15,254 nucleotides of DNA from JBMYQA01 sp049600855. Lineage in GTDB: Bacteria; Bacteroidota; Bacteroidia; Cytophagales; Flammeovirgaceae. A program made the position numbers and the translations under genes. This document shows, piece after piece, positions 8,479-15,254 of this stretch (positions within the stretch are counted from its first letter, which is position 1; every line of letters begins with the position of its first letter). The stretch is from positions 1 through 15,254 of the forward strand of contig JBMYQA010000132.1 in the NCBI GenBank assembly GCA_049600855.1, read 5' to 3'. Under the pieces are notes generated by a model. The model was not told the origin of the DNA. It searched no databases and saw only the letters and a program-made list of their open reading frames with translations.

Positions 8479-8819
8479 AACTAATAGATGCCAATTTGTC
8501 AGTAGCCTGTAGCCAGAATTGCTTTACACGAAACGGCAAATATAGAGCATTCACCTGTTTCGTCCGACCATTAGACTGCTTTGTTCTCATAAGCATTTCA
8601 GATAATCAATCAATACACTGACTATCAATTACTTATTCTTTAATTTATTTCCCAATACATTCAAATCAATGAAAGAAACTTCAATACTTATGCCAATGGG
8701 ATTGTTGATTCTGCGTATATTTTAACTTTTTCGTAAGTTCAGTTGTTTAATCCTTTGTAATTGATAACTGTTTACGCCATTCTTAATTTTTTTTACCCAA
8801 AACATCAAATCAAACGGCA
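8479..8819. other. Divergent intergenic region between lon and the polyketide synthase
   Basis: This is a 341-base AT-rich gap with no supported gene and no RNA gene I can recognise. It holds the lon promoter element (8537-8544). For the plus-strand polyketide synthase I find no full TAnnTTTG. The nearest matches, TATATTTT (8716-8723) and TAACTTTT (8723-8730), each miss the final G. No convincing operator palindrome or heat-shock CIRCE-type inverted repeat was seen. Confidence 0.6.
8537..8544 (-). promoter_or_regulatory. Candidate -7 promoter element of lon
   Basis: On the minus strand this reads TATATTTG, a full match to TAnnTTTG, 58 bases before the lon ATG at 8478, predicting a leader of about 50 bases. 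The -33 region shows no TTTG at the standard distance, so strength or sigma-factor use cannot be judged. No heat-shock operator was seen nearby. Confidence 0.5.
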
Positions 8820-9914
8820 TTGGCATACATCACTCATATTGGAACCGCTACTCCCGAATTTGAAATCCCGCAGGATCAGGCCGCTCAGTTCATGGTAAAT
8901 GCATTACAACTGGATTACCCTGAATCACGAAGACTCAAAGCGCTCTACAAAGCAACACGCATTCAAAAACGTTATTCGGTATTAGCCGACTACCAGAAAT
9001 ATCCTAACACTCATTTTTACCCTCAAACTAAAAATTTAGAACCGTTTCCCAGCACACAAGCACGAATGCAGCTCTACGAACAACATGCTCAGCAGCTCGC
9101 CCAAACTGCTGTAATGGATGCATTACCCCAAAACTTTGATTGGCAATCCATTACGCACCTGATTACCGTGAGCTGTACTGGAATGTATGCACCTGGACTA
9201 GATATTGACCTGATTCAACACCTGAATTTAAATAAAACCATTCACCGCACTGCCATTAACTTTATGGGCTGTTATGCTAGTTTTAATGCGCTCAAAAGCG
9301 CACAAGCCATTTGTTTGGCTTTCCCTCAAGCCAAGGTATTAATTGCAGGGGTTGAGCTTTGTTCCTTACATTTCCAAAAACAGCTGAATGATGATCAGTT
9401 ACTTGCCAATGCCATCTTTGCCGACGGTGCTGCAGCCGTACTCGTTCAAAACCATCCGCTTACTGATCAACTAAATCTACAACTCGATCAATTCTACTGT
9501 GACCTCATTGCTGAAGGGGAACAAGACATGGCATGGCGTATTGGAGACTTTGGATTTGAAATGCGCCTTTCGAGCTATATTCCCAAACTGTTATCTTCCA
9601 ATTTAAAGCAGATTATTGAACAAGCCTGTGCCTACTTTCAGCTTTCCTTTAGCGAAATCACACAATTTGCGATTCATCCTGGAGGTCGAGCCATTTTAGA
9701 TGGGATTTCAAAAACCTTAAATATTCCTCCAGATACACTCAAACATTCTTATGACACCTTAGCCAATTATGGGAACATGTCTTCAGTCACCATACTTTTT
9801 GTACTAAAGCAGTTATTACTTGAACGGCCCAAAATGCAACAGGGCCAAAAGATACTAAGTATGGCTTTTGGCCCTGGACTTACTTTGGAAGCAGGTATGA
9901 TGCACGTTGTTTAG
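8820..9914 (+). CDS. Type III polyketide synthase (chalcone/stilbene synthase-like)
   Basis: Homodimeric thiolase-fold enzyme that condenses a starter acyl-CoA with malonyl-CoA units to give alkylpyrones, alkylresorcinols or similar products. At 364 residues it has normal family length. The catalytic triad is visible: Cys151 in FMGCYAS, His286 in AIHPGGR and Asn319 in NYGNMSS. Other family marks are FADGAAAVLV (200-209) and the C-terminal FGPGLTLEAG (350-359). The start must be a non-ATG codon: TTG at 8820 places the conserved MAYITHIGTATPEF at the N-terminus, while the next in-frame ATG (residue 25) would remove it. The gene stands alone; the methyltransferase and FAD-dependent oxidoreductase that often accompany such genes in Bacteroidota are not next to it. 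Starter preference and product cannot be read from the sequence. It ends in a 4-base tail-to-tail overlap with the acyl-CoA dehydrogenase-like gene. Confidence 0.93.
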   Translation: MAYITHIGTATPEFEIPQDQAAQFMVNALQLDYPESRRLKALYKATRIQKRYSVLADYQKYPNTHFYPQTKNLEPFPSTQARMQLYEQHAQQLAQTAVMDALPQNFDWQSITHLITVSCTGMYAPGLDIDLIQHLNLNKTIHRTAINFMGCYASFNALKSAQAICLAFPQAKVLIAGVELCSLHFQKQLNDDQLLANAIFADGAAAVLVQNHPLTDQLNLQLDQFYCDLIAEGEQDMAWRIGDFGFEMRLSSYIPKLLSSNLKQIIEQACAYFQLSFSEITQFAIHPGGRAILDGISKTLNIPPDTLKHSYDTLANYGNMSSVTILFVLKQLLLERPKMQQGQKILSMAFGPGLTLEAGMMHVV

Positions 9915-11635
9915 GCCAGCTCGTAACTTGGCTTACTCTGCTGAGCCATCTCGTAACTGTCTTTCAAAGCATAAACGTGTTTTTCCCAAATATGCTTCGT
10001 TCTTTCCTGATCGTAAACTGGCTTTTTAATCATTTGCTGTGCAAACTCCATCTGTTTTTCCGTGCTCGATGGTTTATTATAGATTTGTAAAGCAAACTTT
10101 GAAAAATCACCCACCAGCACTTCAAAGATTTGGTCAATCAGTGGCTCTTCTAATCCTGTGAGTTTAGCATTTTCTAAGATTAATTGCCCATAAACGACTA
10201 AGGTGAACAATTCCCCAACCGTCAATAGGAAATCAATGTCTTTTTGCTGTTCAGGTGTGGGCCCTGCTGCTAATAATGTTTTTTTGAAGGTAGCGATTTG
10301 TTCTTTAAATACTCGGATGTTTGGCAAATCATATAATTCGTAAGCAGCTTGGTAATCGTGAAATTGGATTTTACCCAATCCCTTTGTCGGGCCTTGGTTA
10401 AACATAAAATCATCATTTGCCTTATCAAAACGTTGGGGGATATCTGGAAATTCGGCGGGATTAAAGAAGTAATTTGGCATAAACTTAATAATCAAGGCCA
10501 TATTTACATGCACCGTGCCTTCTAATTTGGGCAAAGCTCTGATATCTCTTGCTGCCATATTAAAGTACATATCTCGCTCGAATCCTTTTGCCGCAATCAC
10601 ATCCCAAAGATCATTGATGACATGCTCCCCCTCCGTGGTCACTTTCATCTTCACCATCGGATTGAACAATAAATACCTTCTGTCTTCAGCCGATGCCGAA
10701 CGCATGTAATCTGTAGCCCTAAAGATAAACAAACGCATGGCTACTAGTCGCGTATACGCCTTGATGAATAAGGCTTTGATGTGTGGAAAATCCGTGACAA
10801 ACTTTCCATATAAATTTCGATGTGAAGCATGGTTAATCGCTTCATAAAACGCATGCGTACAGATGCCAATACTTGCCCATCCTAAATTATACTTATTGAT
10901 ATTTACCGTATTTAATGCGGCATCCCAAGCTTCTCTTCCCTTGTGTAAAATATCGGCTTCGGTAATGGGGTAATTTTCTAATTCAAAATGTGAGACGTAA
11001 GACTGGCTATTCACCACATTGCGAATGAGCTTATAATTGGGATGTTGTGAATCTACGGCAAAGCAAACATGCTCTTTGGTTTCTTCTAGTATCCCAAAAA
11101 CAGAAACAATGCCTGCTTTATTACCATTTCCAATGTAGTACTTTCCTCCATTTGCCACATAAGTGCCATCCGCTTTTTTCGACAGCATCATATCGCTGGA
11201 ATAGATATCAGCACCGTGTTCTTTCTCTGAAAGGCCAAAAGCAAAAATATGCCCGTCTTGCAACAACTGTGCAGCCTTTTGTTTAATGGCTTCATTTTCA
11301 CTCATCCAAATCGGCCCCAAGCCTAACGAAGATACTTGATAGGTATACCAATAGCACAATCCATAAAAACCACAGATTTCTGTAAAAGCAGCAATTCTTG
11401 CTGTATCCCACCTCGAATTCGGCGCACCATAATTACTTGGAGTCATGAGTTTGGCAAAAATCTGATTCTCTTTGACAAAAGTTAAAAAGTCTTCATACCA
11501 AACGTGATTCCGATCATCATCTGTAAGCTTTTCTTTTCCTTTAGCCTCAAACCAAGCAATGGTTTTAGCCATGATTTCTTGCGATGACGAACACAAGTGT
11601 GAATAGTCGGTTTTTAGGGGATGCAAAAGTAGCAT
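9911..11635 (-). CDS. Acyl-CoA dehydrogenase-family flavoprotein
   Basis: FAD enzyme expected to desaturate an acyl-CoA at the alpha-beta bond in the cytoplasm. Order of parts: helical N-terminal domain (about 15-125); beta domain opening with FAFGLSEKEHGAD (131-143), the counterpart of the usual LTEPxAGSD flavin motif; and helical C-terminal domain (about 240-390) with RDIRALPKLEGT (363-374). Glu372 of that LEGT is at the position of the catalytic base in medium-chain enzymes (YEGT). The protein is 574 residues against about 380 for a minimal family member, because of a helical C-terminal extension of about 180 residues (395-574). That resembles the larger VLCAD/FadE-like layouts. Substrate chain length is unknown. 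The ATG at 11635 gives a short, reasonable N-terminus. It lies 93 bases downstream of the MSEP-CTERM gene on the same strand with no terminator or clear promoter between, so read-through is possible. Confidence 0.88.
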   Translation of the reverse strand: MLLLHPLKTDYSHLCSSSQEIMAKTIAWFEAKGKEKLTDDDRNHVWYEDFLTFVKENQIFAKLMTPSNYGAPNSRWDTARIAAFTEICGFYGLCYWYTYQVSSLGLGPIWMSENEAIKQKAAQLLQDGHIFAFGLSEKEHGADIYSSDMMLSKKADGTYVANGGKYYIGNGNKAGIVSVFGILEETKEHVCFAVDSQHPNYKLIRNVVNSQSYVSHFELENYPITEADILHKGREAWDAALNTVNINKYNLGWASIGICTHAFYEAINHASHRNLYGKFVTDFPHIKALFIKAYTRLVAMRLFIFRATDYMRSASAEDRRYLLFNPMVKMKVTTEGEHVINDLWDVIAAKGFERDMYFNMAARDIRALPKLEGTVHVNMALIIKFMPNYFFNPAEFPDIPQRFDKANDDFMFNQGPTKGLGKIQFHDYQAAYELYDLPNIRVFKEQIATFKKTLLAAGPTPEQQKDIDFLLTVGELFTLVVYGQLILENAKLTGLEEPLIDQIFEVLVGDFSKFALQIYNKPSSTEKQMEFAQQMIKKPVYDQERTKHIWEKHVYALKDSYEMAQQSKPSYELA

Positions 11636-11728
11636 AAGTCAACTGGTTTTAATAAATGATTTAGGTTAGGGTATGAGCTGTAAATAGTGCCAACTAAACT
11701 ACCAAGTTATTGCTTAATTCACAAATGA

Positions 11729-14593
11729 TTATTTTGGCTTATTCAAGGTTTTTATGCCTCTAAACAGACTTATTTTAGGCCAAACATAGGTTCTGATGCC
11801 CCACATCATAACTAGCAATACCGCTAGGAGCCACCACTCAGGCTCCGACATTTGGTTGACATCTTCCGTATCTAAATCCAGCGATTTTTTTCCTGAAAGT
11901 GCCTGCTCCTGCTTTTTCTTTAGCATGGCTTTTTGGGCATCATTTTCTAAGGCAATGTATGAGGTTACAGGAGTCATGATTTGGGCCATAAAGCTGCCTT
12001 TTACCTGTTCTCTCCAACGCGCTGTTCCTTGCTCAGGGTGTAATTGTTGTGATTGCCACAAACCTTGCAGGTATAAAGCTGATTCCCAAGATTTTGCTTG
12101 AAGTAACTGCTCATTAAAAGCGAAATCATGTTGCTTGAGTATCAATGCTGGTTCGTTTGAATCAGCTAAATAGGCAATCGGCTGGTCGGCTGACGGATAC
12201 GCATATACCGCATTTGCCTGCATGTGTGCTTCAAAGTCAACTACTTCTCCCATAATTGACTGATCAAAGCGATAAAAGGTAACTGAATCGCCACTTAAAT
12301 GATAAAAACCGGTTACCTCAGGATGATATTGAGCAAATGCCGCCACCTCTCGACTCCATACGGCTTTTTCTAACTGCTCAGAAATCACGACAAATACAGG
12401 ATAGGTTTCTGTCGGCTTAATCGTATGCTCGTATAAACTCTGTTTTAGTGCTCGTTCCAAATAAAATCCACCTTCAAATGGCAACGTTTCGTAAGCAAGT
12501 TTCCAATCATCAGCAAATGCATATGTTTCGACATAGGCATTCGTTAACGAAACTTTGGCAGGTGCAAGTTGAGCCGTCATTCCCAAACGATTTAACCAAG
12601 TATTTGCCTCAGGTGATGACATGAGCTGCTGCTGACTTGCCGAACAATCGGTAATGAAATGAAGATAGGGCTTACGTTGTACCTTGGGCAAGTTTTTTTT
12701 AGCATTGGCTGGAACATAAACCATCAAGTCATTCTCAAAAATGCCTTGATTCTCTTCTATGGGCGATGGCGCATCATCGCCTAAACGCAATAGCCGTCCA
12801 TCTACTTCAAATTGAACGGGCTCTTTATGAATGAATTCAATGCCAGTTTTACGCACTTCACTTTCAATAAATGGATATACTTTAAAGGCTACTTCATTTC
12901 CCTCCAAGTAATACAAAATACCAGGATCGCGCCGCGTTCGTGTAATTTGATTGTAAATCCACGTAGCAGCTTTCTTTTCAGCTAAAATCCCAGGTTCCTT
13001 TCGGTCGCCAATCCACAAATAGTAATCGCTAATCCAAGTTCCTACGGGCAACTGAAACGTGGTGCTATACTCTGTAAATGCACGAATAGAGTCTGTATTC
13101 GTCAATTCAAACTCCACCCAACTCCGCCAAGCTTTCATTTCAGGGTCATAGGTGGAATTCACTGTGGTGTTGGTCAGTTCCACCCCTTCAGAACTTGGTC
13201 TTCGCCACCTACTAGCCCGAAACCCCTCTTGGATTTCACCAAGGTATACTTTTTCTAATAAAGCTATTTTTTGTGCAGACAAACTCAAATTATCCAATAC
13301 CAGCCAATTGTAATAGGTGGTGAGGTAAGGCGTTTCCCGATTTGGAGAAAAAAACCAATCCTGATTGGGGCTCATGTCTTGATTCTTCCTGACTTGAGCC
13401 AATACACGTTTGATCGCTACGGGATCAACTTGCTGATTTACAGGCTCATCAAAACCTGATTCATAAATGTAATCCAACGCATCATGTAAAGCCGTTCGAT
13501 CTAGTTGATAAGAAATCACAACTCCCAACGGTAACACGCCAAAACAGCCGACACACAACGCGATTAAGGGTAAACTGGCAATTCGTTTCTTTAGGTATTC
13601 AAAATCAGCTGCCAACATTTTGACTTGGAGCACAAATAATAAGAGTGGCGTCAGCATCAAAAAGCCTGCACCTACCGCCAAAATCGCGATGATTGAAAGC
13701 GGTAAAAATGGAATGAATACCAAAAAGAAATAGATGATATAGGGAAATAATACGGCTCGTAATGAATATTGAGCTAAGCGCAGTTTGTGATTTTTTGCTT
13801 CAGGAAGGCAAAATAAAACGCCATTAATCACCGCCAAGATGTAAAATAAGGGATGATTAAAATCGCCAAAAATATGGTCAAGTTCTGCATTCAATACCAA
13901 GCCAGCTATAGGAAAAGCAATGCCGACAGGAATCTTCCAAAATAGTGGATATGCTTTCCAGTTGGATAGCTTATTTTGATATAAGATGTAAATCCCTCGG
14001 CTAAAGAAAAATAAAAATCCAATGGTCAATACGACGGTAAAAACAATTAAGGCATGTTCTCCCCATTTCCCTGAATAGCCATTCGATACCAATGGGGCAA
14101 GCACAATGGTGACCAAATACCAAGTAATGGGCACGGCGATACAAACGGCAAAATCAAACCATGGATTTTTTGTAGATTCATTTGGGGTAAGTGCCGTAAC
14201 CAATACCAACAAGGCATGTAACAAGGTAGGCATAATGAAGCTATAGCCATACAAAATGAAATCTTCTGAGATCATCCAGCGAGGCACGACGCTCGGCACA
14301 AATGCTTGTCCGTGATGGAGGTATAAGTATAAAAAGGGGATGTACGTACAAAATGTAAAGATGGAATACCATGCATTTAGTGTTTTTTTCTGGCTCCAGC
14401 GTACAACTCCAAAAATCAGGGTCGCTTGCCAAATCACCGCAAGGCTTATTCCATATTGTTTCCACAAAGACAGGCTTTCTTCGGGTAGTAGTGTATGGAT
14501 AATAGTATACGTACCAAAGCATATCGTAAAAAGAATGAGGATAGGAATGGTATTAACAACCAAAATCCATTTGGGGCTAAGCAGGTTTCTCAT
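11729..14593 (-). CDS. MSEP-CTERM membrane protein with VIT and vWA-like domains
   Basis: A 954-residue envelope protein, apparently the substrate of the adjacent exosortase. Residues 1-360 contain about ten hydrophobic membrane segments (for example 10-34, 48-65, 110-135, 145-168, 180-203, 295-322, 340-361). Residues 365-910 form a large soluble part, probably periplasmic. It includes a VIT-type domain (about 450-600) with LPVGTWISDYYLWIGDR (515-531) and a following RRDPGILYYLEGN (554-566). A vWA-like domain follows, with ITDCSASQ (647-654) keeping the DxSxS metal motif. The C-terminus is a tripartite sorting signal: MSEP (915-918), one membrane helix (about 919-938) and a Lys/Arg-rich tail. 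Length, MSEP motif and exosortase neighbour match the MSEP-CTERM family of Bacteroidota; the related XrtN-system VIT proteins are the alternative. The ATG at 14593 overlaps the exosortase gene by 17 bases, suggesting translational coupling. The biological role is unknown. Confidence 0.85.
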   Translation of the reverse strand: MRNLLSPKWILVVNTIPILILFTICFGTYTIIHTLLPEESLSLWKQYGISLAVIWQATLIFGVVRWSQKKTLNAWYSIFTFCTYIPFLYLYLHHGQAFVPSVVPRWMISEDFILYGYSFIMPTLLHALLVLVTALTPNESTKNPWFDFAVCIAVPITWYLVTIVLAPLVSNGYSGKWGEHALIVFTVVLTIGFLFFFSRGIYILYQNKLSNWKAYPLFWKIPVGIAFPIAGLVLNAELDHIFGDFNHPLFYILAVINGVLFCLPEAKNHKLRLAQYSLRAVLFPYIIYFFLVFIPFLPLSIIAILAVGAGFLMLTPLLLFVLQVKMLAADFEYLKKRIASLPLIALCVGCFGVLPLGVVISYQLDRTALHDALDYIYESGFDEPVNQQVDPVAIKRVLAQVRKNQDMSPNQDWFFSPNRETPYLTTYYNWLVLDNLSLSAQKIALLEKVYLGEIQEGFRASRWRRPSSEGVELTNTTVNSTYDPEMKAWRSWVEFELTNTDSIRAFTEYSTTFQLPVGTWISDYYLWIGDRKEPGILAEKKAATWIYNQITRTRRDPGILYYLEGNEVAFKVYPFIESEVRKTGIEFIHKEPVQFEVDGRLLRLGDDAPSPIEENQGIFENDLMVYVPANAKKNLPKVQRKPYLHFITDCSASQQQLMSSPEANTWLNRLGMTAQLAPAKVSLTNAYVETYAFADDWKLAYETLPFEGGFYLERALKQSLYEHTIKPTETYPVFVVISEQLEKAVWSREVAAFAQYHPEVTGFYHLSGDSVTFYRFDQSIMGEVVDFEAHMQANAVYAYPSADQPIAYLADSNEPALILKQHDFAFNEQLLQAKSWESALYLQGLWQSQQLHPEQGTARWREQVKGSFMAQIMTPVTSYIALENDAQKAMLKKKQEQALSGKKSLDLDTEDVNQMSEPEWWLLAVLLVMMWGIRTYVWPKISLFRGIKTLNKPK

Positions 14594-15131
14594 GGTATTT
14601 TGTTATTTTGAGGTGAATGTATTGTGATAAGCTATAGAAGATGATCAAGATAGTGAGGTAAATGAAAGCGCCTTGAAAAGTATGCCACCAAGATGTTCCT
14701 AAAAAGCTAAAAATGCGCTCCAGTTTTAGTAAAAAGATGGAAATAATAATTCTGCAAGTGTTAGCTAGTATTGTTACCATGAAGCTTATGACAACTAAAA
14801 AGATTAGTAACAGTATTTGATGAGGCACTTTATTGTAATAACGTATGCTTGTTAATACGGATAAAGAGAATGTAATCACCCAAAAATTCATGCCAGCACA
14901 GCTTTTGTTGATGAGTATTGCTGTGAATTTATGAAAGTATCCCATCTGCGGTACATAATCAAAATCAAGACTACTACACCCACTTACTAACCAACTCGTA
15001 GGCGCCAGTAAAAACTTTAACTCATCTACAGAAGCCTGGCGATAAAATAACTTTAATGCTATACTAATAGCTAAAGCTATTAAACAAATGACAATCGTTG
15101 ATAACTGTATTTTCGCATTCTTTAAATTCAT
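14577..15131 (-). CDS. xrtK: Exosortase, probably exosortase K (XrtK)
   Basis: Polytopic inner-membrane cysteine transpeptidase/protease that recognises a C-terminal sorting signal. From the ATG at 15131 it has 184 residues with about five or six membrane segments. The exosortase triad is visible: Cys78 in INKSCAGMNF (74-83), Arg127 in ANTCRIIIS (123-131) and His150 in WWHTFQG (148-154). These lie near the extracytoplasmic ends of hydrophobic stretches, as expected. The small size without an EpsI-type extension and the adjacent MSEP-CTERM gene point to XrtK; XrtN, another Bacteroidota type paired with a VIT protein, is the main alternative. The open frame could extend to a TTG at 15173, but a complete promoter lies inside that extension, so 15131 is preferred. 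It is followed with a 17-base overlap by its presumed substrate. Confidence 0.85.
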   Translation of the reverse strand: MNLKNAKIQLSTIVICLIALAISIALKLFYRQASVDELKFLLAPTSWLVSGCSSLDFDYVPQMGYFHKFTAILINKSCAGMNFWVITFSLSVLTSIRYYNKVPHQILLLIFLVVISFMVTILANTCRIIISIFLLKLERIFSFLGTSWWHTFQGAFIYLTILIIFYSLSQYIHLKITKYHEKPA

Positions 15132-15151
15132 AAACAAAGCACTTTGTATTA

Positions 15152-15182
15152 CAAAGTTAAAAATATGAAACAACTTTACAAA
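15152..15182 (-). promoter_or_regulatory. Promoter of the exosortase/MSEP operon
   Basis: On the minus strand TTTG (15182-15179), a 19-base spacer and TAACTTTG (15159-15152) match the Bacteroidota promoter consensus TTTG-N19-TAnnTTTG at every defined base. Transcription would begin near 15145, about 14 bases before the ATG at 15131. This is the best promoter in the window and it decides the exosortase start. Confidence 0.75.
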
Positions 15183-15254
15183 TGATTTGAATGGAGGGAA
15201 CCTTAAAATGCGTTAATTATTAGTGTTTATAAATATAGGGTGATAAAGGACTAT

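Noticed and set aside
8479..8819. Possible small RNA or riboswitch in the lon/polyketide synthase gap
   Set aside because: No strong stem-loops, T-tract terminator or known aptamer pattern were found.
14241..14627. Open frames on both strands overlapping the start of the MSEP-CTERM gene
   Set aside because: They overlap a long, well-supported membrane-protein gene in other frames and show no domains or start signals. They are shadows of its composition.
14577..15131. Assignment as exosortase N (XrtN) with a VIT-domain partner
   Set aside because: The partner does contain a VIT domain, but its tail reads MSEP literally, which fits the XrtK/MSEP-CTERM pair better. I keep XrtN as an alternative because I could not run the family models.
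15132..15173. TTG-initiated 14-residue extension of the exosortase
   Set aside because: A full-consensus promoter lies within it, so the extension would not be on the transcript.

Overview
The window looks like a chromosomal segment of a member of the Bacteroidota, probably an environmental Cytophagales/Sphingobacteriia-type organism; the order is a guess. The evidence is AT-rich coding DNA, almost no Shine-Dalgarno sequences, several copies of the Bacteroidota -7 promoter element TAnnTTTG, a Bacteroidota-type Lon, and an exosortase paired with an MSEP-CTERM protein, a pairing I know only from this phylum. I see no insertion sequences, integrases, tRNAs, rRNAs or CRISPR arrays.

Layout. Positions 1-331 are non-coding apart from a doubtful 59-codon frame. 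Two plus-strand genes follow, probably one operon: a Prc/Tsp-type periplasmic C-terminal processing protease (332-2473) and a secreted helical protein of unknown function (2505-3560). Two strong hairpins (3616-3672) separate them from a minus-strand block: lon (8478-5995, with a clear intrinsic terminator), a beta-propeller lipoprotein of the SdiA-regulated family (5812-4943, with its own promoter element) and purK (4814-3678). A 341-base gap separates lon from a divergent type III polyketide synthase (8820-9914). That gene collides tail to tail, sharing 4 bases, with an acyl-CoA dehydrogenase-like gene (11635-9911). Upstream of the dehydrogenase on the same strand lie the MSEP-CTERM/VIT/vWA membrane protein (14593-11729) and exosortase K (15131-14577), which overlap by 17 bases.

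How the genes fit together. The most interesting unit is the exosortase and its apparent single dedicated substrate. The enzyme carries the Cys/Arg/His signature of exosortases. The 954-residue neighbour ends in MSEP, a membrane helix and a basic tail, the tripartite sorting signal expected of its target. The target is unusual because it already has about ten N-terminal membrane helices, so removing its C-terminal anchor would not free it from the membrane. The pair is defined by sequence families, but I know of no experimental function. The rest is housekeeping (purine synthesis, ATP-dependent proteolysis, envelope proteolysis) plus one stand-alone type III polyketide synthase whose product cannot be predicted from this window.

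Four ORF starts were moved or chosen by inspection: purK to 4814, the propeller lipoprotein to 5812, exosortase K to 15131 and the secreted helical protein to 2505.
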